From positions 2,540,150 through 2,604,149 of the forward strand of contig VXBM01000015.1 of assembly GCA_013400155.1 (NCBI GenBank): DNA of 64,000 nucleotides, given 5' to 3'. Of the stretch, positions 22,498 through 35,900 are shown in pieces. Numbering within the stretch: position 1 is the stretch's first letter; every line of letters begins with the position of its first letter. Made by a program: the position numbers and the translations under genes. The notes under the pieces were generated by a model. The model ran no database searches and was not told where the DNA came from. It saw only the letters and a program-made list of their open reading frames with translations. Source of the DNA: Helopsaltes ochotensis (taxonomy: Eukaryota > Chordata > Aves > Passeriformes > Locustellidae).

Positions 22498-25400
22498 CCA
22501 TCAGTGAAGAAATACTTAGGGGAAGGATATGATACATATTTTGTCTGAAGAGTCCCCTAAGTTCAGCCATATTCGTGTAAAAGCAAAATAGTTTGTTGAA
22601 ATGGAAAGATGTAAAAAATTCTGTATTTTGAATTTTTCTATTTTGGACGTGTTTAAATGGATCACATTTATTCTTAAATAAGTTTTCAAAGCATTAAACT
22701 TCTTTTCACACCTTTCTATCATTTTCTACCTTTGAGGTTCTGAATACAAATATCTGACTGGTGTCCAGTAAATACAGATATCTGAATGCTAGCCAGAGAT
22801 TTTCTTCTTCACTCTTTTTCTGTTGTTCCTATTTTACCTTCTGCTCTTGTGCCAGGTCCCAAAATGCCTTCTCTTCTGAAGAAGGTTAGAGGATATGAGA
22901 AGGACTAAAATTGTAATGCCTGTGGCTTTTCAAAAAATAAGTTAAAACATTAATGATATTTGAGAAAAGTAATTTCCTCAGTTTAAAGGGGTTTGGCACA
23001 TTTTCAGTGAAAAGGGAGGGGGTTTTTTTCTTTCTTTCTTCCTTCATGTAATTTCATTTAATTTAAAATTATTTTCCTCCTTAATGTTTCACAGAAAGAA
23101 AGAAGCCCAGAAGAGTAAAATATCTAGAGAAAACAGAATTTCTTTGGATATTAAAAGACCCATGTGCATTTCAGCTATGTTTTTTTTCCCCTTGGAAATC
23201 TGAAATAAAACCCTGATGCGATACACACGTCATGAGAAAATGCATCTGTTTAAACTCTGGTCATGTGACCCACCTTAATAATCCTAACAGAGGTTTTATG
23301 GATCCTGCAAATGGATTCCTATATCTATTGTTGAGGTGACTGCAGCCAGAGGGGAAACATCTTGTCTGCCTTGAGATAGTAAAATACTTTCCTCTGTCAT
23401 GGTAAAAAATTAAGGAAGGTGGGTTCTTAAGGTATGTACCACCAATAGATGTCCTGGATAATACAGAAAATCTGCCTGTGTCCTTAAAATCTGTGCATGG
23501 ATAGCACAAAATGTGCTGCCCCATAGATGAGCTGATATTTGTCAGACAGAGCTGCCCAAGTGTGCCTAGAAAATGCCTGAGTTGCCCAATCATCAGCTGC
23601 TCCTAACCATGGTAGTTCCACAGAAACCAATTCCCAGATCTGTCCTAGGAGTTTAAATGTTGGCCACCTGGCTGACAGTCTAGCAAGTAATAAAATAATT
23701 CAAACAGGTGAAGTTACCAATTCAGAAACAGTGAGGGTTTTTTGCTTCATGCCATGGAGAGGAAAATTTCCAGTCTTCGTTCAGAATTTGCCGTCATTAT
23801 TAAATGCACACATGGATGGGTTTTTTGGCCTGATATAAATGACTTAAAGCTGTGATTCAAATAGGTCTATAAAGTGCTTCTATGATGTTCCTCTCCCTTC
23901 TTTTTTCTTTTTTTTTTCTTTTTTTGAAACTGTCTCTGCTCCACTGTTCTTTGTAGAGATAAGCCCTTGAAAATCACCCTTCTTAAGGTGTAAACTTGGT
24001 GACTGTACATTAGAGTAAAACATTTGATTTGTTATAGGCTAGAAAAATAGAGAAGTTGGAATCTCTTCATGGTGTATTAAAGGTCACACAATTATAATAA
24101 AATCTTGCTCCAGCAGCTACAGTCACAGACAAAATCAGTCTCAAATTTCCAGCGAACAATGAAGTCCCCACAGTGTTTCAGCTTCCCCAGGAAATCAGGG
24201 TATCTCAGGCTGTGTTGATTTTAAGAGTGCCCTGAATGCCAATTATAAAAAACATGTTACTCAACACAGTCACAGCTGTTTCAGGGTCCTCTGATTGAAA
24301 AAAAACCCCTTTTTATTTGGGCCATGGCACTTTTGTGGTTCCAGGAACCCAAACAGCAGCAAGCTCTGCTCTGTTCGGGGGAGACTCCACAAGCTTGAAC
24401 GTAATATCCTAGCATGCCACATATCAAAATAAAATAATAGTAATACAGAACAAAAAACGACATCCTCACAATACAAGATAATCTTCCTGCTTCCCATCAA
24501 ACGAAGCATATTGACAACTGACAATAGGCAATTAATAGATTAATGAGTATAGCTCTTATCTGTCTACATTATGAGTTTATCTGGTTATAACAGGATGAAC
24601 ACAACATGAGCCTGTGCTCACAGGAGTGCTGCCCCAGTAGAAATGAGATCATTGCAGCAAGATATGAATGCAGTATTTTGATTACCAGGTATCACTCAAT
24701 GGAACAGAATCTCCACACTCACACTTCATTCTATACATTTTAAAATAATTCAAGGGCAAAGAACAGAATATAATTTGCTAGAGAGAGAATTAGAGGGAAA
24801 GGTTTTACAAAAGCAGTAGAGATTAGGTTTTGATCCAGGGTTAAGACCACTGCCTCTGGCACACACCGAATCTGTCAAGATAGGTGGTGGAATGTAGAAA
24901 AAACCTTTCCACCTAAAACTGAGACTAAACTCAGTGGTATCTGCAATGCCGAATTATAAAAAAACCTTTTTAAATCCTTTGATAATCCAAAAAAAAAAAC
25001 AAAATAAAGCACATAAACTAGTTTTTCAACGGTTCTAAACTTGAAAAAATGGGGCTGTTCCTGGCAGTGGTAAGTTCACTCACACCATGGATAAATTGAT
25101 AACTTTGATCTGCAGAAGTGCAGAGGTGCACTGGAGGATGCTGTGCTTCACATGAAACCTGCGGAAAAGCAGATTTTTCTGAAGGCGCTAGGTAGGAAAG
25201 CAAACAAGGTATGAATTTGGGGAGCCAGAGAACCATTATCTCGATTGCATTGACATTTTCTCCCTGGAACACTTGCCAGTTACGTATCTCCTGAGCTCTG
25301 TGCTTACTTATTCCCTATTTCCACCACAGAAGGAAGCCAGATTTACTTCTCTTGTGCCCAGAGCCAAGTTCAGCCCGTTCTTCCTTGCATGTGTAATCTA

Positions 25401-28318
25401 AGTTTTCTCAAGGGGTCCATTTGATACAGATAAAGTGAATTTGCCCTTGATAGCACTGTAAAGTTTCAAAGCAAATATTGTGATGGTTTCTGTGGGTTGG
25501 CAAACACTATCTGCAATTTGCTGTGTGGAAATTGCTGTCCTGCTCCAGAATTATACAGGCTTTCATAATGATTAAGTGTGAGGAAAACGCAGTAGGACTG
25601 TTGCGTGTTGATTGTTCTATACTATTTTGCTGCTTATTTTGTTTCTTTCAGAGCCCAGGACAGCCAAAAGAAAAGCACCAGTGGAGTGACTTTTGGATCA
25701 AGCTTGATGTTATTCCATTGCAGTACAGTTGACAATAAGAAATGAGAGATTTATTCTGATTTGAACTGAGCCTCCGTTTGAAAACAAAGCTGCAGTCCTG
25801 ATGATGACAGTCCCCTGAGAATGTGGTGTGGAGGTTCAAGGTACTGCTGTCCCAGCGGCTCACTACCAGCCCTTGCAGAGCAGCCTGTGGCTTTGCCTTC
25901 CCACATCAGGGCACAGCATCAGAGGTCACTGTCTGGCTGCTGGTTGGTAATTCCAGCAGCAGAGCAGGGTAATAGCTGCAGGCAGGGGTATTTAGACCAC
26001 AAAAGCAAAAATCACTACAAAGCATTTCGAACTTCCTTTACACCTGGATCTCTGCTGTTTTAAACTACTGTCATGGGAAGGGGCTCAAAAGCTACTTTCT
26101 GCATGTGTCTGTTTGGATGACAAAAATAGCTATATGACCCCAGAGAAATATGGAATTGTTATATACTGCATTGAAGAGGGAATTCAGTTTGTGTCTCATT
26201 TTTAAGAGCTAATATTCTTTTATCTGATCAAATGGTAAACAGCATTGGTAAATCAAGTTTTGATGGCATATGTATTTGCAAACAAAGCTTTATATTCAAC
26301 CTTTTCTAAGATGATCCCACAAATCTGTGTTGATATCCTCTGTGGTCACATTTTTTAAGAGCTTGAAAAATAGATCAGCCTCCCATACACTGCTTTAAAC
26401 CATGTACATGCACTTCTACATTTCCTAATTGAATGGGACCTTCTAGGCATGCAGTGAAAAGTAACTTTGGAAAATCAGAGTAGAGAGGGACAGAATGTTT
26501 TTCAAATGCTGATTTAATTCTGTACTTGGGTATTCTATTCCACAGGAAAACAAACTAAAACTCCCCCATTGAGAACAGTAATGTGTCATTCAAACACATC
26601 CCTCATTCTTTAGGGATGACAGGTTCATGGATGCCTCCCAGAGCACCCTGTTTCACTGAGCTGAAGCTCCTGGGCCCTCTGAAAGGAAAGGTACAGAAAG
26701 CATTGCACAAAAACTGTGAGCTACCACACTTCTCTTAAACACTCTCCTTCCATGGGCACTGCCTCCCCTCATTTCAGCTGGATACCTCAGGACTAGTCTG
26801 GTATCACAGCCTCGTCACCTGGCTTTGTCATTCCTCTTCCCAGGGTTTGAGGAACCCTGGAATGCTGGAAGGCACAAAACCACCTATACTATCCCCTGGG
26901 AAAACCAAGCCATGAGTGTCTTTGACACAACTTGGTACATTTGCTCCTTGTCCTAGGGGGTGAGAAGTCCCAGGCATTTCCCCCCCGCATTTCTGGAAAA
27001 ACTCTTCAGTTTTATGGATTGATCTGGGACCTATTGTTTGTGGTTTCTGGGGAGAACTGCTGACAGAAATATCAAGAAACATCTCTAGCCTGCATTACTG
27101 GGAGATGCATTGAGATTAGAGGATAGGAAACCGATTTGAGCAGAGTGGTTGTGATTCACTCGTTTTTTTGATACCATGAAATGATGCCAAAGAGGTCACT
27201 GAGGAACTTAGGTGCCTATGGAGAAAAAACTGGCACAAAGGAGAACAGTCTTTGGTCACATAAAATTACTTCAGTTATTTAGGCAGGTGATGCCTACTTG
27301 CAAAAATTTCCATGCAGAGAACTTTAAAAAAAATAAAAAATAAAAAATCTTCTAAGCCTGTGTTTGACTGTGTGGACCAGAACTGCTTCAATAGGGAGCA
27401 AGGGAAAGAAAAACAATGGTCAAGAGCCAACACTACTGACTGCTAATAGACCACAGCTTCTCTTGACATAAAATGGTGTTGCTCCACCGAGGTCAGGGGA
27501 AGAAGCAATGTTTTATCTTAGCTAAAGAATATCTGGACGTAACTGTTTCTCACTTTTATATTGTAATTATTACTTTAACAGACTTAAACATTTTCCTGTG
27601 AAGTAGTTAATGAAGCAATGCTTAGATCTTTGGACACATTTACAGCCCATTATTTAAGATATAGGAAAAAATAAGGTCCTTTAAGAAATGAAGCAACAGG
27701 AGCCATTAACCAAAACAAAGAGATCACAAGACATGTTAAGCAGCAATTGAATCAAATGATTGCCTTCTAAACCAGCATTGCAAGGCTGAAACAGGTGGGA
27801 CAAAGGATTTCAGATACACTTAGGCTGGGGGAGAAGACAAATCCAAAAATAACAGACAGGTGCAGACAAGGATGTTGGCTCAGGGATGCTTAAGATCTGG
27901 CAGCAAATACATTAACCATAGAATGTTTCCTATGCTCAGGAAAGACAATGGAACCATGTTTGTTCTTAGCAAATAAACAGGATTATACCATGGGTAGAAC
28001 CAAATTTGATATTAATTCCCTCCTTTCACTATTGATCCCTGCTGCTTTCCCCAGCCTGAAAAACCCACTGGCAATTTAGATCTAAAGGAGAGCTAAACAC
28101 AAAAAAATCAGAAGCCATTTGAAGACAGCTACACACATATTCTCCTCTCTCCCCATCAAAGAGCAGCTCTGTTCCCCCAACCTCTTTGGCCCGCTGTTTT
28201 GGTCTGTAAAATGGCAATAACGTGGCAGTAAAGAGTGAGAGTCACAGATCATGAGCCCACTCAGTGAACTCTGGGAGAAGGATGTCCCCTTCTGCCCTTC
28301 AGCATTTTTATCTCTGCA

Positions 28319-28347
28319 GTACCTCCCTTGTGGTAAGAGGGAGGTAC
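28319..28347. repeat. Perfect 10-bp hairpin
   Basis: GTACCTCCCT at 28319-28328 pairs exactly with AGGGAGGTAC at 28338-28347 around a 9-base loop. It is too short to call a microRNA precursor. It could be chance. Confidence 0.7.
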
Positions 28348-30928
28348 ACGGGGAATATCTGGTTTAGTTCTATGCACAGAAGCTACTTCCACTCAAAATA
28401 TTTGTGAAAAACCACTAGTTTCAGACGTGTGGCTGAGGAACTTCAATTAGAACAGAGGAGGTTTTAACTTCCTTTAAATATAAAGCTCTTTACAAATATC
28501 AGACTTTGTGACATGACATCAGCTGTGAATGTAAAACAACACAGGGATGTGTTTCCCTGCAATAACAAAAATTTAAAGATCAAATACCTTTTCCTTCAGA
28601 TTCCCCATACTGATTTCTGAGAATCTAATGAAATACAAAGTATGTTTGCAAAGTAGAACGTTTGCATATGCTTCATTAATTAGTTTGGCAAGGCTTCCAC
28701 TACCAAAGGTGCACGTACTTTTACACAGGCTTCAGCAATTTGCCTTGGAGTTTTCAATATTCATGTTTCTGCACTATTTGTGCTCTCTATCATTTCATTA
28801 TATCTATCTATTTGTATGTATATATATATTTTTTAACAGATCTTGAAGTTTGTCATTCTGCTAGGACTTCTAAAAATATCCTCCCAGAGAAACTTCCATT
28901 GAACTTGACTGGAATAGGAGAGGGGGTGCACACTTTTCCTTTTCTTGGAGCTCCATCTCAGTCCGACAGCAATGCTGTCCGTGTAATCTTGGCATCCCAT
29001 TTCACACTAAGCTCATGATGAGCTGAATTTTCAGATGAAGCAATTTCTCATTGGAATACAACAGCTTGTTCAAACAGAATGTTTTGGGCTTTGACAACCT
29101 CCCAGCTCAACACAGACAGGGATGTTGTATAAAACTGCTCATTGGGCTCCTAAATCAACATTCTTTGGAAAGGGGGTGATGGACTTCCTAAGTTTACTGT
29201 GACACCTGAGGAGTTGTTTTCTCCCATAATAAGAAACAGTGGTTTTTCTGAAGCCAGTGTTTCTGAATTTCCTTTCCATCTCCAATTCCCTTTTTTATAT
29301 CTCATCCCAGAGCCAAAAACCCCAACAAAGGTCTTCTGGCAACACAGAAATGTTAAATACCACCTTCTCTGGCCTGGTTTCTGAGAGTAGTAAGGGGACT
29401 ACAGGGAGGAGAGGGGAAGCACTGAGAAAAGTGATGCAGCAACAGGCTCTAGAGCCTTCATGCAGATTTACCTTGCTGCTGAAGCACTGGACTGGTTTGA
29501 GAGCTTTTTCCATCCAGGTCCAGCCCAACCTTCAGTTAGGGTTTTATTGCAGGAAAAAGCTATCCAATACCAGTCACTTGTGGCAGTACTTCACAAGAAT
29601 GATCCAGAACATCCAAAAGCAACAGATGGGAAAACCCACATAAATTAGAATGATGCATTAAACTCTCAAAACAAAGGGCACATCATCATGCAGAACCTGT
29701 CCTGTCTCTCCTCAAATAAGGACACAACATGCTGAAAAGTCTTTCTACACATTAGAAAAATACGGAAGAATGGGAAAGATACTGGAAGGGAAATGCAAAA
29801 CCTAAGAGGGTTGTTGAATTACCTTCCTTATTTTTGCAATTATTTTCATTTTCTCACAAACGTAAGTATAAATTCAGGTACCTTTGTGTGGCACTTCAGC
29901 CCCTAGAAATCATCAAATACTCATTAAGTGTTTCTGAATTTAGGAGCAACATTCTCAAGGTTTATGTGCCCACTCTAAGAACTCCACATCCATTCAGTCA
30001 AGGCAGAGGCAGGGCTTGGACCACATGCTAGAACATAACATGGTCTACCTCATAAAATTCACTTCACCTCCAGGTACCCCCTGGCCTCAATCCTGCCCAC
30101 TGTGCACTGTGTGTAGCCATTAAATAAAGCCCCCAGCATTTTACTGAGCTTGGACAATCACACTGGACAACATAACAGGATCAATGTGGGAGATGAGGAT
30201 TAAGACCAAACAGCTCTGGAGATGTCCCGGTGAAGAAAAGTAAACAACGGGCCTCCATAGAGAAGGGGGATAGAAAACTCAAATCACAGTGAAATTTATC
30301 AAAGCTTAAAGCTGCTTACAATAATGGCTAAGGGTGAACGATTCATTTCAAACCAGGCCAAATTGAGGAAAAGAACCTTGATGCACGCACCAATTTTGTT
30401 TCTCAAAGTCAAGAATCGCCTAATCAATAGTAGTGCTAAAAGGAGATGGGCACTCTCAGGGGTACCATTACAAAGAATTGCACTGGATTTTAGCCACCTG
30501 GCTCCCAATTGCTTTAATAGTTGTCACATGGCTAAAACACAGGCTGAACCTTTAAAAGTTTACCTCTTGGTCTTCCTGAACAACCACTGCTCTCAGATGG
30601 CAAATGCAAAGAGCAGGAGGGATTTATTCCTGCATTGACCAGTGTTAGAACATGCCCAAGAATTTGCACTGCTGCTGCTGCAAGTGTCACTTACTGGGTG
30701 AGGAAAGGTAAAGCAGTAGAGGGTAAAAGGGGTGAATGAGAGAAAGTGAAAGAAACTGTACTTAGCCCTTCCCCTGTTGATGTGTTGATAGCAGCCTGCA
30801 CCAGGTACTCACATTGCTGGCCTAATCCAATCAGCCCCCCTCTTCCATTAGCTGAAAATAAACTGGCACTTTTTAGGTAATGCTCTGACTGCTCCCCCCA
30901 CTCCAAACCGTGTTCCAAATTTTAATGG

Positions 30929-30954
30929 AAAACCTTCAAGGAGTTGAAGGTTTT
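30929..30954. repeat. Perfect 11-bp hairpin with 4-base loop
   Basis: AAAACCTTCAA (30929-30939) and TTGAAGGTTTT (30944-30954) are exact reverse complements around GGAG, and a T-run is part of the right arm. There is no gene nearby for it to serve. Confidence 0.75.
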
Positions 30955-31423
30955 AAATCAAATAAAGAAGCAGACACAAGGAGAAAAATCCAATCAGAGC
31001 AGAAAGGGTTGGATTAGACAGGGACTGTTTTTCCCCAATTGTCATCAGCACTGAACTTCACAGGAGCAGTAGCTGGAAAGGCAGAAGGAGGCAGACAAAA
31101 GAGAAGAGGAAGGGGGGGGTTGGGTTTCTCTCATGCTCTTATTAGACATAATTTTACAGAAGGAAAGGCAGTGTCATGCCGACAACATCAGGGCCTGACT
31201 TGGTTCCTGGGCCTACTCATGGTCACCTATGGGATGGTGAGTACTCCCATTCCTTTCTCAGACAGCTTCCACAGCTCCAGAGCCTTCCAGGGATGAGGAG
31301 GGAAATGGAAGTTGGTCTTGGCAGCAGCCCCCTCTCAAGAGGTCAGCTTATGGTGAGGGTCTCATAGAACACAGAAATAACCAGCAAGATTAACCACCTC
31401 TTGAAAGGAAGTGGGTAATACTC

Positions 31424-31732
31424 AGGGAATCACAACCTGAGGTGGAAGGGACCTTAAAGACCAGTAAACCTGGTTACTCAGAGTCCCATGCAACCTTGGT
31501 CACCTCCAGGGATGGGACATCCACAACTTCTCTGGGCAAATTTTTCCAATGCTTCACTGCTTCAATAGTCAAGAATTTCTTCCTAGTATCTAACCTAGAC
31601 CTACTCTCTCCTAGTTTGAAGCCATTCCCCCTTGTCCTATCACTCCCTGCCACTGGGAAAAATCCTTTTTCACCTTTCTTGTAAGCCTGCATTTAAGTAC
31701 TGGAAGGATGTTATAAGGTCTCCCCAAATATT
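31424..31732 (-). mobile_element. CR1 LINE, 5'-truncated 3' fragment
   Basis: On the complement this includes the end of the CR1 ORF2. An open frame at 31474-31692 contains GNGFKL, RKKFLT and LPREVVDVPSLEV, the conserved C-terminal signature of the CR1 reverse-transcriptase polyprotein. The 3' end lies at about 31424, where the sequence resembles the GAATCACAGAAT-like complement of the CR1 tail. It is truncated upstream at the GGTCTCCCC block. Divergence is moderate, because the frame is still open over about 70 codons. Confidence 0.9.
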
Positions 31733-32541
31733 GTCATGAAGAACAACAAATCAAAATGTTTCTACTTTGAAGTTGTTGGGCAAAGGGAATAAAGAAAATA
31801 GGTAAATCAAAGAACATAAAGAACCCAAAGTAACTGACAATAGCTCCAAAAATACTGGAACAAAAGCTGAGTTTGTAACTTAGGATGAGTGAAAAAAAAA
31901 TAATTAAAAAAATAGGATTTGTGTACTATCAACACTCCTGCTACCCATTTAGTAGACTGAAGAGCTGAAGTTTAGAAGGCTAATGGTTAGATACTGGTTA
32001 GGAGAGAAGAAAAGGAATATTTCCCAAAATACTAGATAACTGTTATGGGTATCCAAAAACTAGGAATTATATATATATGAGTTTGAATATATTTTGTACA
32101 ATGCTCCCTGTTCATTGACCCCTACATATATTATATGTACTTTAGAATAATTATTTGGAAAAAAAAAAACCCAAATCAAACATAATGTCCTGAGCCAAAG
32201 CAAACACTAGAAGAAACCGAGAACACTGGGATTTCTATTGAAATAAAGGACAGGAATCTGATAAGGTGTTGTTACTTGCAGGTCGGATCCAGAACCCATT
32301 AATTTGATAAGCTTTGAATCCACCTACAGGAGCAAGGTCACGAGCCCAAGAGCATTGGTCAGTGCTACTGTTATGCTGGCTTTTGCAGTATCTCTCTTCA
32401 TAGACATTAGAGCCAAACCACATCAGTTCCCCTTAGCTGAGCTGGATTGGCACTTTGGAAATCCTAGTGCACAGGAAATGTTTAAATCCTCACATTTGAG
32501 GGGCAAGAGTAGCATAAAGCTCAGTTACTGGCTAAATATGG
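31733..32541. other. Unique AT-rich DNA
   Basis: No gene or recognised repeat was found. A short TATATATATA run lies near 32070. Confidence 0.5.
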
Positions 32542-32945
32542 CTCAAGAAAAATGAAGGTAGTAGAACTGGCAGGAAACGAAGAAACAAAGAGTAATAAAA
32601 TGAAGAGCGTAACCAAACAGAAAAAAAGGTACAGCAAGGAAGAGAGAATAGGAAAGACTATGGGAAACTGGGGAAGGCAGGAGCTAAATGAATCAAAACC
32701 AAGACAGAATTGGGGAAATGGAGACACTGAGAAACACAGGAGAGCACTTGAACTCACAAAGTAAAAACAAGCACGAGACAACAGAAGGAAAAGAGTGAGA
32801 CAATGAGAGAGAGAAAGAAAAGGAAGGGGGAAAGGTGTGAAAAGCTGAAAATGGCAAGATGTAGGAGAAAAAATGGGAGAAAGGAAAAGGGAGGGAAAGT
32901 GAAGGAATTGTGCAGGTAAAAGACCAGAAAGAGGAGAACAATCCT
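32542..32945. repeat. Purine-rich strand-asymmetric tract (about 400 bp)
   Basis: The plus strand is dominated by A and G in mixed GAAA, GGAAA and GAGA blocks, most strongly at 32770-32930 (for example GAGAGAGAAAGAAAAGGAAG). The complement strand is therefore pyrimidine-rich and gives long low-complexity Ser/Phe/Leu open frames (32521-33023), which should not be read as genes. It could be an old expanded polypurine repeat. Confidence 0.65.
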
Positions 32946-35900
32946 AGGGAGCCTGCTGTGGTGGGTCGCAGAGGAGTTCACAAGCCCATGCACTCCAACT
33001 ATTTCTTTTTGATTCTGTGTCATTGTCAGGCTTCAGACTGCAGCTGCAAATTGTTTGTCTGGCAGTTCTGGTAGGTTTGATTCAATAACTCCTGTAAGAG
33101 GGCAGGCAGGATATCAATGCTGCTTTATTGCCTTTTTCTCTGCCTACAATAGCAATCCTCCAGTTATACAGTATTATAAAGTGCCATCACTGGGGGTTGT
33201 ATCTCAGCATAGTCACATCTCATCTTCCTGGGCTATAATAAGCCGGGAAAGGTAGAAGTCTGAAACTACATGAGCTTTGTAAAAGGATTAACATTGAGGC
33301 CTAAAGATTGTCATCAGGGACAGGCACTGAGCAAACAGAACCTCACCTCCCAAGGACCACAAGGGGAGCTGGGGACATCCTGCTGGATCAGCTCCACCAA
33401 AATACATTTGGTAATCGAGGTCAAGTCTCACTCCAGCCACTAGACAAAACATTAACACTCCAGAAAGTTGTAACCACAGCTGGCGAACAGAGAAAATAAC
33501 CTGAGTGGTCCTGGCAGTTGGTTACCTTTTCATGCCTCTCTCCACATCCTTGGGATATGGGCTCTTTAAAACAACCATGCAGCGACATTTAACATAAGAC
33601 TGACTGACATGGACCTACCCATTTTTCCTCCTGGAAGTTCGTTCCTTCAGGCTGTGGGGGGTGTATCTTTGCAGTCTAACACAGAGAAATTTCTCCAGCC
33701 TTGAGTGTTCATGACCTATCAATAAAAAGAGGCTTTCAGTTACACAATGTCATACACATAGCACCTTTTACAAACACTAAATTTGGGTTTAAAATGTCAC
33801 AGCAAAATAGGAAAACCACCACACAGAAAACTGCCCGTGAGGCATTTTATTGGTTTGTCTTGAAAAAAAAACCCAGAAAAATTCCTGACATATTATTCTG
33901 CTTAAAGCCACATAAATCAGAACACAACTTCTCATTCAGGCCTGGTCATTACAAATATTAGGAGTACCTGAAAAGAAAGAGGCAAATTTAATCTGCTTAA
34001 ACTTTGCCTCTCATATACACACATATAGAAATTCTTGTTTCATTGTAAAAATCATAGATGGATGTCTTTAAGATTGGGTCTAGAAATCATTATGATTTTA
34101 CACTGCAGTTTATTCCATGTATTTCTATCCTTTTGAGTCACACTGTTCAGCCTCCTACTTATTCTTAATAGATTAATTTGCAATTGCTCCCTCGACATTT
34201 CAGCCTTTCATGATGGAGAGCAATTCCTCTCATTTCATTCATCAAGGCTCCATATAATAATGAAAGTTCCCATAGGTCACCTATGTCATGCCTTATTTCC
34301 TTAACCCTTTTAGCTTTCCACCCTGATAAGTGTTCTTAAACCCAGAGCTGTCTGGGTTAAGGCAAAAGTAAAATTTATCTGGTAAGTGATTTTGTATTGC
34401 ACCAGTTTTATAGAAAATGTGACCAATAACCATGTGATTTCAATTCTCCAGCTCCTTTACATTGTCATAATATCCTGTTTGTTTTTTCCAAGCAGTTATA
34501 CACACAAAACTGCTGGGGTTCTTCTCTAATAACCTCAGATCTCTTTTTTCCTTGGTACACTGAATAGTAAGAATTCTGCTGTGGTTCACTAGCTCTAGAC
34601 CTACTGTTATAGCCACTAAAAGATCCAAATCATCCTCATCTGGGTGAGAATTGTTTCTTACTTGTTTTCTTAATCTTTGCATTAGGCAGAATAATCAATG
34701 TCTGCTATTTTAGTTGTTATAATATTTCAGAATAAAACTGATAGGCAAGATTCTGAGCTGCCACACATTGGCATGTACCTAACATCTCTTCACTGGTCCA
34801 GCTTCACACACTAAATAGATGCTTCAAAAAAAAACCTGGAGGGCACACCACCAGTTTGAATTTTCCAGTTGTTCCTTATGACCAATAGCTGTTTTCCAAC
34901 TTGTGGCCCTGCTCTGTGATTTACATGGATGTAGGGGAAAGTCGTGACATAGCCTGCAGCAAACAATAAGGCTCTGGGTGCAAGTGAGGGATAGCTGGAA
35001 GTGTCCAAAAGTAGCCCTGTCCTCCCAAGAAATCCACATTAAACCAACGAACCATGGCATTTGTTTAAAGAATGATTTTACATTGCTTCGTATTCCAAGT
35101 TGTCTCTTCTTTTGTGCAATCTGTCTGTTCTATAGGAGAACAAAATATTTCTGACCAGCAACATGGTGCTAAATAAAACAGCTGCCATTCCCACACACAG
35201 CTTTGAGGGCTGTGCATCTTTAGGGGGAGGATACAACAGTTAGCTCAAAGCAATTCAATGCTGATTGGGTTGGGGATAATTTTCTGGCAACTAAGGATGG
35301 AATTGAGACCAAAAAATCATTTCAAGTAACTGCGGAGGAGTCACGGGATAGCAACACCTTCTAGTCTCTAGAGACCTAGAATTGATTTGAACTGGTCTAC
35401 CACTTAAATGGAGAAAAGCTATTATCCCATCACTAATCTCTTGAGCCACTCAGTCCCACTTGAAGCAATTTTTTCTTCAATAAGCTATTTTACATATTTC
35501 ACTTAGTCCCCAATCTATGGCAGAAGCTTATCACATGATTTGTTTAAAAAGATAAATACCTCTTCTCTTTGCATTTCTGTTTATTCTGGGGTTTGTTGCT
35601 AGCATGACAGAACTATTAAACACGTTCCTCCTCTTCTCTCCTTATGGACCTCTGCTTTTCTTCCTACCATTCCCAAAATAAGACAACTTCTTGTTGGTTT
35701 TTGGAAGAAGACACAGCCTAGAAGCATGTGTTCTAGTTTTTTTCCACACAAATGTAAATTTATTTCCCTCAACATCATAGCAGCCATCAGTACAATGCTG
35801 TTATCTACTCCATACTCAAGTAGGGAAAAATCCAGGATTTGCAATGCAAAAACAAAGAATTGCTAAAGATGCGTTTTTGCAAAAGCACTCAGTTTTTTTG

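Larger units (their letters stand above)
22503..31423. other. Unique non-coding DNA, no gene seen
   Basis: No recognisable exon, RNA gene or interspersed repeat was found. Pyrimidine-rich tracts occur near 23023-23043 and 23900-23925. A TTTGTTTCTTTCAG acceptor-like sequence ends at about 25651, next to a short open frame, but no matching donor or protein similarity supports an exon. A-rich simple sequence lies at 27326-27347 and a short TATC/TA run at 28797-28830. Confidence 0.5.

Noticed and set aside
25638..25845. Acceptor-like TTTGTTTCTTTCAG followed by a short open stretch
   Set aside because: A good acceptor alone is common. There is no matching donor or protein similarity to support an exon.
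32521..33023. Ser/Phe/Leu-rich membrane-like frames on the complement
   Set aside because: They are the pyrimidine-rich complement of a purine tract, hence low-complexity artefacts.
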